Shown in pieces: positions 31,987 to 39,626 of a stretch of DNA of 41,973 bases. The position numbers were made by a program, and so were the translations under genes. Position 1 is the stretch's first letter, and each line of letters begins with the position of its first letter. Origin of the DNA: Blautia sp. GTDB taxonomy: Bacteria > Bacillota > Clostridia > Lachnospirales > Lachnospiraceae. The stretch is taken from positions 1 through 41,973 of the forward strand of contig JALFGN010000129.1 of assembly GCA_022777285.1 (NCBI GenBank), in the 5' to 3' direction. The notes under the pieces were generated by a model. That model ran no database searches. It worked only from the letters and a program-made list of their open reading frames with translations, and was not told the origin of the DNA.

Positions 31987-32733
31987 TTATTTTCCCTCCT
32001 TTAAAAATCCGATGGCACGAAGCTCCGGTTTTGCATAAGTTTCCAGTCCTATAACGATCAGTACAGTCAGGATTCCTTCGATAATCGCAAGCGGAATCTG
32101 TGTAGGTGCAAACACCATCAGGAATTTTCCCATGGCACCGGTAATGGTGGTATCTGTGTGATGCGCGATGGCCATCTGCACAGCGGTGATACAATAGGTG
32201 AATAAATCCCCCAGAGTAGCAGCCAGAAATACAGAAATCCGTTTGTTGAGCTTACATTTCTGACAGAGCTTGTAAATCGCATATGTAAGAAACGGACCGG
32301 CGATTGCCATGGAGAAGGTATTGGCTCCGATTGTAGTCAGTCCGCCATGTGCCAGCAGAATCGCCTGAAATACCAGAACAATCAGTCCGAGAATGGATAC
32401 CGCACTTGGTCCGAACAGGATGGCACCAAGTCCGGTTCCGGTCATATGAGAACAACTGCCTGTGACGGACGGAATCTTCAAAGATGAAATCACGAAGACA
32501 AACGCTCCGGACATGGCGAGAAGTGTGATGAGATTTCTGTGTTCATTTAATGTTTTGCGGATGGAAAGAAATCCGGCTGCAAGAAAAGGAATGCAGAGGA
32601 CACCCCAGGCAATGCAGTAACCGCCCGGAAGATAACCTTCCATGATGTGCATGGCATTGACATTCGGTACAATTCCAAATGTAAGTGCCAGGATGCTGAT
32701 AAGAGCAAGCATGTGTTTCTGTTTTCGATTCAT
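31987..32733 (-). CDS. cbiM: cobalt ECF transporter substrate-binding component
   Basis: S component that binds Co2+ from outside. The 248-residue protein begins with a signal peptide of about 27 residues ending NVNA, after which MHIMEGYLPGGYC follows. Cleavage there exposes the Met-His N-terminus that ligates the metal in CbiM/NikM proteins. CSHMTGTGLGAILFGPSAV near 114 and several helices complete the family picture. I take the ATG at 32733, behind CAGGAGG; the frame open to 32802 runs into the riboswitch terminator and is not used. First gene of the cobalt operon. Confidence 0.95.
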   Translation of the reverse strand: MNRKQKHMLALISILALTFGIVPNVNAMHIMEGYLPGGYCIAWGVLCIPFLAAGFLSIRKTLNEHRNLITLLAMSGAFVFVISSLKIPSVTGSCSHMTGTGLGAILFGPSAVSILGLIVLVFQAILLAHGGLTTIGANTFSMAIAGPFLTYAIYKLCQKCKLNKRISVFLAATLGDLFTYCITAVQMAIAHHTDTTITGAMGKFLMVFAPTQIPLAIIEGILTVLIVIGLETYAKPELRAIGFLKEGK

Positions 32734-32778
32734 TTTTTTCCTCCTGTTTTTTATTTTTGTTGAGTAGAAATAAAAAAA

Positions 32779-32798
32779 CCTGCGGGTTTCCCGGCAGG
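32779..32798 (-). terminator. terminator of the cbiM cobalamin riboswitch
   Basis: On the minus strand CCTGC(c)GGG-AAA-CCCGCAGG forms an 8-bp stem with one bulged C and is followed by seven T residues (32778-32772). It lies about 40 bp before the cbiM start, the usual place for riboswitch-controlled termination. Confidence 0.88.
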
Positions 32799-32805
32799 CC
32801 ATAGA

Positions 32806-32883
32806 AAGAACAGGATACCGGAGAATCCACCGGTATGGATAGACTGTTCTTACACAGGGCCATCGTTCGTAACCGTTGTGTAA
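32806..32883 (-). promoter_or_regulatory. expression-platform hairpins of the cbiM riboswitch
   Basis: Two strong hairpins lie between aptamer and terminator. One has an outer stem AAGAACAG/CTGTTCTT (32806-32813 with 32844-32851) and an inner stem ATACCGG/CCGGTAT (32815-32821 with 32830-32836). The other is TTACACA/TGTGTAA (32850-32856 with 32877-32883), directly after the aptamer where the P13 kissing-loop hairpin is expected. Which states exclude each other cannot be settled by eye. Confidence 0.55.
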
Positions 32884-32885
32884 TT

Positions 32886-33052
32886 AGATGCAGCAGGCAG
32901 GTCTTCTGACTCAGGGATCCATGCTGTATTTTGTCTTCCCAGTTTCCCAGTGACATATGTAAAATACAGCTCCTCCATTACAGCGGCGTGACCGTGTGAG
33001 ATTTTCACTCAGCTTTCCTATTCTTCCAAAACGGACACCTGCGACATTTAAT
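32886..33052 (-). ncRNA. canonical cobalamin riboswitch aptamer upstream of cbiM
   Basis: Read on the minus strand, it shows the full class I order. First comes a 5' P1 strand GCAGGTGT, then GGAAAGCTGAGTGAAAATCTC, the CACGGTCACGCCGCTGTAATGG core, and a P6 arm closed by GCTGTATTTT and AAAATACAGC around GTCACTGGGAAACTGGGAAG. It ends with the B12 box GAGTCAGAAGACCTGCC pairing back to P1. High cobalamin is expected to reduce cobalt uptake. Its architecture is much larger than that of the cbiD switch. Confidence 0.93.
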
Positions 33053-33062
33053 TTCTACCACA

Positions 33063-33091
33063 ATTGTAGCGTTCGGCTGGCCGTTTGTCAA
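33063..33091 (-). promoter_or_regulatory. sigma-A promoter of the cbiM-N-Q-O/K operon
   Basis: On the minus strand, TTGACA (33091-33086) and TACAAT (33068-33063) are separated by exactly 17 nt, upstream of the riboswitch. A near-consensus promoter. Confidence 0.9.
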
Positions 33092-33167
33092 TGGTTATTC
33101 ACGGCATTTGCCGCAGAGAAGAAAATTTTTCTGCTATAGAGGAGAAATGGAAAAGTTGTGTGACCGG

Positions 33168-33196
33168 TTGCACCGGAAAGTATTCTGTGCTAATAT
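33168..33196 (+). promoter_or_regulatory. sigma-A promoter of the hemA operon
   Basis: TTGCAC at 33168-33173 and TAATAT at 33191-33196 with a 17-nt spacer, divergent from the cbiM promoter. The leader to hemA is about 65 nt and shows only a short TTCTGA/TCAGAA inverted repeat. No B12 motif is seen, so this operon does not appear to be under riboswitch control. Confidence 0.75.
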
Positions 33197-33268
33197 GAAC
33201 GCAGATTATCTCGTGCTTCTGAGCGCAGAGTCTGATCAGAATAACGAAAGATACGGAGTGTATGCAAG

Positions 33269-34498
33269 ATGAGTGTATCCATGATTGGAATTGACTTTAA
33301 CCGGGCATCCGTAGATATCCGTGCCAGATTTTCTTTTACTAAGAGGAAGGCAGTGGAGGCCATGGAGCGGCTGAAAGCAGAGCAGGATATCTTAGGATGT
33401 ATTATTTTGTCAACCTGTAACCGAATGGAAATCTGGGTGAGTGCCCAGGAGGAATGGGAGGGGTCTCTTTATGCGTTTTTGTGCAGAGAAAAGGAACTTC
33501 CGCAGGAAGCGTACAGGGAATATTTTACAGAGAGAAGAGGAGAGGAAGCAGTCAGACATCTCTTTTATCTGGCCAGTGGCCTGAAATCTCAGATTCTGGC
33601 AGAGGACCAGATTATTACCCAGGTGAAGGATGCTCTGACTTTGGCCCGGGATGCTTACTGTACCGATAATGTGTTGGAAGTATTGTTTCGGATGGCTGTT
33701 ACGGCTGCAAAGCGGGTCAAGACGCAGGTGGTATTTTCAAGAGCCAATACTTCCGTTATCCATCAGGCCATGGCAAGGCTGGAAAATCAGGGCTTTCATT
33801 TTCAGGGAAGAACCTGTATGGTGATCGGAAACGGAGAAATGGGAAAGGTGACTGCGCTTGCTTTGAAGGAGGCGGGAGCGGATGTGACCGTAACGGTCCG
33901 TCAGTACAGAAGTGGTGTCGTGAATATTCCAAAGGGATGTGAACGGATCAATTACGGGGAACGGATGCAGTTTCTTCCGAAATGTGATGTGGTAGTTTCT
34001 GCAACGGCCAGTCCCAATTATACCATTACAAAAGAAGAATTTGAAAATGCGAAGGTTCCTGCGCATATGATTTTGATCGATCTGGCTGTCCCAAGAGACA
34101 TTGATCCGGAAATCGGCAAGATGCAGGACGTGACGCTTTATGATATTGACAGTTTCCGGATCAGTGCCGCATCGCCCGGACTGCAGGCAAGTATGAATCT
34201 GGCAGGAGAGATTCTGGAAGAACAGATGCGGGAATTTTATGACTGGTTTGACGGAAGAGATGTTTTTCCAAGAATTCAGGAAATCAAGGCAGAGGCAGTG
34301 GAGGATCTGAATCTTCGGATTTTAAAGATTCTGAAAAAGACACCGATGGAAGATCCGGATCGGGAAAAGCTTCTGGAGGCGATTGATACGGCTGCCGGAA
34401 AGGTGGTCAACAAGTTGATCTTTGGTCTGCGGGATTCCCTGGAACAGGAAGCCTTTCTGGATTGTGTGGCAGGATTGGAGAAATTATATGAAAACTAA
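33269..34498 (+). CDS. hemA: glutamyl-tRNA reductase
   Basis: First committed step of the C5 pathway: reduces glutamyl-tRNA to glutamate-1-semialdehyde with NADPH. The 409-residue protein has the catalytic Cys50 in LSTCNRMEIW, SGLKSQILAEDQIITQVKDA near 103, the nucleotide-binding GNGEMGKVTALALK near 187, and VSATASPNY near 250. ATG behind CGGAG. The stop lies inside the start region of the next gene (overlap 11 bp). With no hemE or hemN nearby, the product is probably aimed at corrinoid and siroheme. Confidence 0.95.
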   Translation: MSVSMIGIDFNRASVDIRARFSFTKRKAVEAMERLKAEQDILGCIILSTCNRMEIWVSAQEEWEGSLYAFLCREKELPQEAYREYFTERRGEEAVRHLFYLASGLKSQILAEDQIITQVKDALTLARDAYCTDNVLEVLFRMAVTAAKRVKTQVVFSRANTSVIHQAMARLENQGFHFQGRTCMVIGNGEMGKVTALALKEAGADVTVTVRQYRSGVVNIPKGCERINYGERMQFLPKCDVVVSATASPNYTITKEEFENAKVPAHMILIDLAVPRDIDPEIGKMQDVTLYDIDSFRISAASPGLQASMNLAGEILEEQMREFYDWFDGRDVFPRIQEIKAEAVEDLNLRILKILKKTPMEDPDREKLLEAIDTAAGKVVNKLIFGLRDSLEQEAFLDCVAGLEKLYEN

Positions 34499-34958
34499 AA
34501 AATATTTTCCTTTGTTTATGGATTTAAACAGCAAAAAGGTGATGGTGGTCGGCGGCGGTACCATTGCCGAAAGAAGAATCCGTACGCTGCTGGATTTTGT
34601 GGAAGAAATCTGGGTGATCGCACCGGAGATCTCGGATGGAATCCGGGAACTGAAAGAACAGGGCAGAATCTTCTGGAAGAAGAAAAGGTATGAAAGAGAA
34701 GACATCTATGATGCAGATCTGGTACTGGCTGCGACGGATGACAGGAAGGTGAATGAAGATATTTACAGCGCCTGTAAATGTCTGGGGATTCTTGTAAATA
34801 CAGCCAGTGACAGAAGAAAATGTGATTTTTATTTTCCGGGGATTCTTCTGGAAGAAGATGTGGTGATGGGATTTAACAGCGGAGGCGATCCGGTAAAATC
34901 AAGAGAAATGCGAAGAAAAGTGGAGCGGCTGCTCCACCAGCCGGGAGGAAAAGAATGA
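34488..34958 (+). CDS. precorrin-2 dehydrogenase (sirohydrochlorin-forming), SirC/Met8-like
   Basis: NAD-dependent oxidation of precorrin-2 to sirohydrochlorin, the substrate of the CbiK cobalt chelatase. The 156-residue protein begins FPLFMDLNSKKVMVVGGGTIAERRI, a Rossmann NAD site typical of the CysG N-terminal/Met8 family. LVLAATDDRKVNEDIYSAC near 80 and VNTASDRRKCDFYFPG near 103 are conserved; the loop after it carries the usual acid-base Asp. The frame extends back to 34422 inside hemA, but the ATG at 34488 has GGAG upstream and the family N-terminus. Overlaps hemC by 4 bp. Confidence 0.9.
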   Translation: MKTKKYFPLFMDLNSKKVMVVGGGTIAERRIRTLLDFVEEIWVIAPEISDGIRELKEQGRIFWKKKRYEREDIYDADLVLAATDDRKVNEDIYSACKCLGILVNTASDRRKCDFYFPGILLEEDVVMGFNSGGDPVKSREMRRKVERLLHQPGGKE

Positions 34959-37336
34959 GTCAGAGAAAAATCGTGATCGGAAGCCGGGAAAGCCGGCTGG
35001 CAGTGATACAAAGTGAAATGGTCAAGACCTATATTGAAGAAAAGAATAAAGACTGTCGGGTGGAACTGCTCACTATGAAGACAACTGGAGATAAGATTCT
35101 TGACCGTACCCTGGATAAAGTAGGAGGAAAAGGACTGTTTGTGAAGGAACTGGACAGAGCACTGGAAGACGGACGAACGATGCTGTCTGTACATAGTCTG
35201 AAGGATATGCCGATGGAGGTTTCGGAGGAACTTCCTCTCATTGCTTTTTCCAAGCGGCAGGACCCAAGAGATGTTCTGGTGCTTCCGGAAGGAGTGGATG
35301 CGCTGGATCCGGAAAAACCCATTGGTTGTTCCAGTCTTCGCAGAACCCTTCAGCTGAAGGAACTGTTTCCGGATATGACGTTTGCCAGTGTACGCGGAAA
35401 TGTGCAGACAAGACTGCGAAAGCTGGATGAGGGCCGGTATTCTGCCCTTGTACTGGCAGCAGCAGGTCTGAAACGTCTGGGATTGGAAGGACGGATCTGT
35501 CGTTACTTTGAGCCGGAGGAAATCCTGCCTGCAGCAGGGCAGGGAATTTTGGCTGTACAGGGCAGAAAGGGGCAGGATTATTCTTATCTGGATGGATATA
35601 ATGATGAAGACAGTGCCTGTGCGGCAATGGCAGAGCGGGCATTTGTGCGTGATTTGGACGGAGGCTGTTCTTCTCCTGTGGCTGCCTATGCGACGGTAGA
35701 AGGAGAGGAACTGACGCTGACCGGTCTGTATTATGAAGAAGACACGGGTGCATACCGGAAGGCTTCTTTGAAGGGAAACAGGAAAGAAGCAGAAGAAATC
35801 GGAATCCGTCTGGCAAGACAATTAAAGCATCCGGGAAAAGTATGGCTGGTAGGCGCCGGACCGGGCGACGTGGGCCTGTTTACCTTAAAGGGAATGGAAG
35901 TCCTTCAGAATGCCGAGGTTGTGGTGTATGACAGTCTGGTCGGACAGGGGGTGCTTTCGAAAGTGCCGAAAGATGCCCGCAGGATCAATGTGGGAAAACG
36001 CGCTTCCAATCATACTATGCCGCAGGAACAGATTAACCGGGTTCTTGCAGAAGAGGCAAAGAAAGGTTTGCGTGTCGTGCGCCTGAAAGGGGGAGACCCG
36101 TTCCTGTTTGGAAGAGGAGGAGAAGAACTGGAACTGCTTCATAAAGAAGGCATTCCTTATGAAGTGGTTCCGGGTGTGACGTCTTCGATCGCAGTACCTG
36201 CTTATAACGGAATTCCGGTTACACACAGAGATTTTTGTTCTTCTTTGCATATTATTACGGGACATAAAAAACAGGGCGAACCGTATGATATTGATTTTGA
36301 AGCTCTGGTACGGACAAAGGGAACCCTTGTATTTCTCATGGGGGTGTCCGCTCTTTCAGACATCTGTACTTCGCTTCTGGCAGCTGGAATCGATCCGCAG
36401 ATGCCGGCGGCCATTTTGCAGAAGGGAACAACAGCAGGACAAAAAAGGATCGTGGCAACGGTTGGTACCTTACCGGAAGAAGTCAAACGTCAGGGCATTT
36501 TGACACCTGCGATTATTGTAGTGGGAAAAGTCTGTGCGCTTGCAGAAGAATTTGCCTGGTATGAAAAACTGCCTCTGGCAGGCTGGAAGGTTCTGGTTAC
36601 AAGACCGAAAGAAACCATCTCCACAATGGCACAGAAGCTGCGGGTCATGGGGGCAGAAGTACTGGAACTTCCTGCAATCCGTACAGAACCGCTGCAGGAT
36701 CAGCGCCTTCTTAAGAAGGCAATGGAAGAACTGGATACCTTTGACTGGATCGGGTTTACCAGTCCGATCGGTGTGCGTGTATTCTTCCGGGAAATGAAAC
36801 AGGCAGGAAAAGATATCCGTGCCCTTGGAAAGGTAAAGATTGCCGCAATCGGAAAAGGTACTGCAAAAGAGCTGGAAGAAAGAGGATTGTTTGTGGATCT
36901 TATGCCAAAAACCTTTGACGGAGCCTCCCTTGGGGCTGCTTTGTGTCAGGTATGTGAAGGAGAAGAAAAAATTCTTCTTCCGCGTGCAAAAATCGGGGGC
37001 AAAGAGATCTTAGAGAATCTTGCAAAAAAACCGGGTCTTACCATTTGTGATGTGCCTACGTATGACACGTTCTATGAAGAAAATGAGATGATTGATTTGA
37101 AGAACGCTTTTGAGTCAGGAGAAATCGACTGTGCAGTCTTTACCAGTGCTTCTACGGTACGGGGATTTGTAAACGGAGTGCCGGGTCTGGATTACAGCAA
37201 GGTGAAAGCTGCCTGTATCGGAAAACAGACCAGGGAAGCAGCCGATGCCTATGGAATGCAAACCTGGATAGCCAAAGAAGCGACCATTGACAGTGTGACA
37301 GATTTGGTTGTAGACTTAAAAGGATTACAAGAATAA
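34955..37336 (+). CDS. hemC-cobA-hemD: triple fusion: porphobilinogen deaminase (HemC), uroporphyrinogen-III C-methyltransferase (CobA), uroporphyrinogen-III synthase (HemD)
   Basis: A 793-residue chain with three enzymes. Residues 1-290 are HemC: IGSRESRLAVIQSEMV at the start, HSLKDMPMEV near 88, and the dipyrromethane-binding Cys238 in DLDGGCSSPV. Residues about 293-535 are CobA: VWLVGAGPGDVGLFTLKG, RLKGGDPFLFGRGGEE, PGVTSSIAVPAYNGIPVTHR. Residues about 540-793 are HemD: WKVLVTRPKETISTMAQKL, FTSPIGVRVF and FTSASTVRGF. It turns porphobilinogen into precorrin-2 via hydroxymethylbilane and uroporphyrinogen III, so flux is physically tied to the corrinoid/siroheme branch. One frame with no internal stop; overlaps the upstream gene by 4 bp. 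Confidence 0.95.
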   Translation: MSQRKIVIGSRESRLAVIQSEMVKTYIEEKNKDCRVELLTMKTTGDKILDRTLDKVGGKGLFVKELDRALEDGRTMLSVHSLKDMPMEVSEELPLIAFSKRQDPRDVLVLPEGVDALDPEKPIGCSSLRRTLQLKELFPDMTFASVRGNVQTRLRKLDEGRYSALVLAAAGLKRLGLEGRICRYFEPEEILPAAGQGILAVQGRKGQDYSYLDGYNDEDSACAAMAERAFVRDLDGGCSSPVAAYATVEGEELTLTGLYYEEDTGAYRKASLKGNRKEAEEIGIRLARQLKHPGKVWLVGAGPGDVGLFTLKGMEVLQNAEVVVYDSLVGQGVLSKVPKDARRINVGKRASNHTMPQEQINRVLAEEAKKGLRVVRLKGGDPFLFGRGGEELELLHKEGIPYEVVPGVTSSIAVPAYNGIPVTHRDFCSSLHIITGHKKQGEPYDIDFEALVRTKGTLVFLMGVSALSDICTSLLAAGIDPQMPAAILQKGTTAGQKRIVATVGTLPEEVKRQGILTPAIIVVGKVCALAEEFAWYEKLPLAGWKVLVTRPKETISTMAQKLRVMGAEVLELPAIRTEPLQDQRLLKKAMEELDTFDWIGFTSPIGVRVFFREMKQAGKDIRALGKVKIAAIGKGTAKELEERGLFVDLMPKTFDGASLGAALCQVCEGEEKILLPRAKIGGKEILENLAKKPGLTICDVPTYDTFYEENEMIDLKNAFESGEIDCAVFTSASTVRGFVNGVPGLDYSKVKAACIGKQTREAADAYGMQTWIAKEATIDSVTDLVVDLKGLQE

Positions 37337-37351
37337 AGGAGTGAGGACCTC

Positions 37352-38335
37352 ATGGATATGACAGTCAGACCAAGAAGACTTAGAAAAAGTGATACGCTGC
37401 GCAGGATGGTGCGGGAGACAAGAATGGATAAAAGTTCCCTGATCTATCCGCTTTTCGTAAAAGAAGGAACCAATGTGGAAGAAGAGATTCCTTCCATGGA
37501 GGGACAGTACCGGTACAGTGTTGACCGGCTTCCTTTCGAACTGGAACGTCTGCAGAAAGCCGGTGTGGACAAAGTAATGTTCTTTGGAATTCCGGATGTA
37601 AAAGATGAAGTGGGAAGTCAGGCTTATGCAGAGGACGGAATCGTACAGAGAGCACTTCGGGAAGCAAGAAAACAGTTTCCGGATCTGTATCTGATCACGG
37701 ATGTATGTATGTGTGAATATACCTCGCATGGTCATTGCGGTGTGCTTTGCGGACATGATGTGGAAAATGACAGCACGCTGAAACTTCTGGCGAAAACCGC
37801 TTTGTCTCATGTGGAAGCAGGTGCGGATATGGTGGCACCTTCCGATATGATGGACGGGCGTGTAGGGGCAATCCGTCATCTGTTGGATGAGAAAGGACAC
37901 AAAGATATTCCGATTTTATCTTATGCAGTGAAGTATGCCTCTGCTTTTTATGGACCATTCCGGGAAGCAGCAGGTTCCGCACCTTCTTTTGGTGACAGAA
38001 AGAGTTATCAGATGGATTTTCATAACCGGAGAGAGGGAATGAAAGAAGCGCTTCTGGATGTACAGGAAGGAGCGGATATCATTATGGTGAAACCGGCGCT
38101 GTCTTATCTGGATGTGATTCGGGAAGTCAAGGATGCAATCAATCTTCCGGTGGCAGCTTATTCGGTGAGCGGAGAATACGCTATGGTGAAGGCTGCTGCA
38201 AAGCTGGGCTATATTGATGAAGAACGAATCATCTGTGAAATGGCAGTCAGCACATATCGTGCAGGCGCAGATATTTATCTGACCTATTTTGCAAAAGAAC
38301 TGGCAAGGTTCATGGAGGAAGGGAGAATCGGATAA
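37352..38335 (+). CDS. hemB: porphobilinogen synthase (delta-aminolevulinate dehydratase), Zn-type
   Basis: Condenses two 5-aminolevulinates into porphobilinogen. The 327-residue protein has Schiff-base lysines Lys194 (AVKYASAFYGPF) and Lys247 (IMVKPALSYLDV), and the three Zn-binding cysteines C119, C121 and C129 in DVCMCEYTSHGHCG. The motif SDMMDGRVGAIR near 169 is conserved. AAGGAG precedes the ATG, and the stop overlaps the hemL start (TAATGA). Confidence 0.96.
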   Translation: MDMTVRPRRLRKSDTLRRMVRETRMDKSSLIYPLFVKEGTNVEEEIPSMEGQYRYSVDRLPFELERLQKAGVDKVMFFGIPDVKDEVGSQAYAEDGIVQRALREARKQFPDLYLITDVCMCEYTSHGHCGVLCGHDVENDSTLKLLAKTALSHVEAGADMVAPSDMMDGRVGAIRHLLDEKGHKDIPILSYAVKYASAFYGPFREAAGSAPSFGDRKSYQMDFHNRREGMKEALLDVQEGADIIMVKPALSYLDVIREVKDAINLPVAAYSVSGEYAMVKAAAKLGYIDEERIICEMAVSTYRAGADIYLTYFAKELARFMEEGRIG

Positions 38336-39624
38336 TGAGCAGATCAGAAGAATTATTTAAACGTGCAGTAAAAAGAATTCCGGGAGGTGTAAACAGTCCG
38401 GTGCGTGCATATGGCGCCATCGGGGAAACACCACGCTTTATCCAGGGCGCAGTAGGAAGTAAAATTTTTGATGTAGATGGAAATCAGTATACGGATTACA
38501 TCGGTTCCTGGGGACCAATGATTCTGGGACATAACCATCCGGCGATCCGTGAGGCAGTGATCCGTGCCTGTGAAAACGGACTGAGTTTCGGATGTGCCAC
38601 AGAGCGGGAAGTGGAAATGGCAGAATTTATCTGTGAGCGAATTCCGCATGTGGAGATGATCCGTATGGTAAATTCCGGTACAGAAGCAGTGATGAGCGCC
38701 ATACGGGCTGCAAGAGGGTATACAGGAAAAGATAAGATCATTAAATTTGCCGGCTGTTATCACGGGCATTCCGATGCGCTTCTGGTCAGTGCCGGAAGTG
38801 GAGTTATGACAAGCGGCATTCCGGACAGTGCAGGTGTACCAAAGGCTTGTACACAGGATACGATGCTTGCTGTATACAACGATCTTTCCAGTGTACAGCA
38901 GCTCTTTGAAGAAAGCAAAGAGCAGGTGGCAGCCGTGATCGTGGAACCGGTCGCAGCCAATATGGGTGTGGTTCCCCCGGCAGACGGATTTTTGCAGGGA
39001 CTGCGTGACCTTTGCGATGCACATCATGCAGTTCTGATTTTTGACGAAGTCATTACCGGTTTCCGTCTGAAATTTGACGGTGCTGCAGGATTCTTCGGAG
39101 TGATCCCGGATCTGGTTACTTACGGAAAAATCATCGGTGCAGGTATGCCGGTAGGTGCCTATGGCGGAAAACGGGAGATTATGGAATGTGTGGCACCGGC
39201 AGGTCCCGTTTATCAGGCCGGAACTTTAAGCGGCAATCCGGTAGCTATGGCAGCAGGTCTGGCACAGTTGAAAATCCTGTGGGAGAATCCGGACATTTAT
39301 ACAAGAATTTATCAGAAAGGGGAAATGCTGTTTGAAGGAATCCGCAAAATTCTGGTGGAAAACAACTGCCCTTACCAGATCAATCATGTGGCTTCTCTTG
39401 GCTGTCTGTTCTTTACAAAAGAAAAAGTTACGGATTATGCCAGCGCAAAAACAGCAGACACCAAAGCATTTTCGGAATATTTTAAATATATGCTGAATCA
39501 TGGAATCCATCTGGCACCTTCTCAGTTTGAAGCCATGTTCCTTTCCGATGCACATACAGAAGAGGAGATTGCCTGTGTGCTGGAACTGGTGGAAACTTAT
39601 ATAAAAGAAAAAGCCGGGAGGTAA
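38335..39624 (+). CDS. hemL: glutamate-1-semialdehyde 2,1-aminomutase
   Basis: PLP enzyme that converts glutamate-1-semialdehyde to 5-aminolevulinate. The 429-residue protein carries PGGVNSPVRAYGAIGETP at the N-terminus, VNSGTEAVMSAIRAARG near 118, LIFDEVITGFRL near 232 and the PLP lysine Lys265 in LVTYGKIIGAGMPVGAYGG. Completes the C5 pathway with hemA at the other end of the operon. Start overlaps the hemB stop. Confidence 0.96.
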   Translation: MSRSEELFKRAVKRIPGGVNSPVRAYGAIGETPRFIQGAVGSKIFDVDGNQYTDYIGSWGPMILGHNHPAIREAVIRACENGLSFGCATEREVEMAEFICERIPHVEMIRMVNSGTEAVMSAIRAARGYTGKDKIIKFAGCYHGHSDALLVSAGSGVMTSGIPDSAGVPKACTQDTMLAVYNDLSSVQQLFEESKEQVAAVIVEPVAANMGVVPPADGFLQGLRDLCDAHHAVLIFDEVITGFRLKFDGAAGFFGVIPDLVTYGKIIGAGMPVGAYGGKREIMECVAPAGPVYQAGTLSGNPVAMAAGLAQLKILWENPDIYTRIYQKGEMLFEGIRKILVENNCPYQINHVASLGCLFFTKEKVTDYASAKTADTKAFSEYFKYMLNHGIHLAPSQFEAMFLSDAHTEEEIACVLELVETYIKEKAGR

Positions 39625-39626
39625 CA

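Noticed and set aside
32734-32802. Extension of cbiM into the riboswitch terminator
   Set aside because: The signal peptide begins at the ATG 32733 behind CAGGAGG; the upstream residues encode the terminator hairpin.
33197-33268. Possible riboswitch or T-box in the hemA leader
   Set aside because: Only a 6-bp TTCTGA/TCAGAA repeat is seen, with no specifier loop, no T-box sequence, no B12 box and no terminator.
34422-34487. Longer N-terminus for the precorrin-2 dehydrogenase inside hemA
   Set aside because: The added residues are out-of-frame hemA sequence; the ATG at 34488 fits the family and has GGAG upstream.
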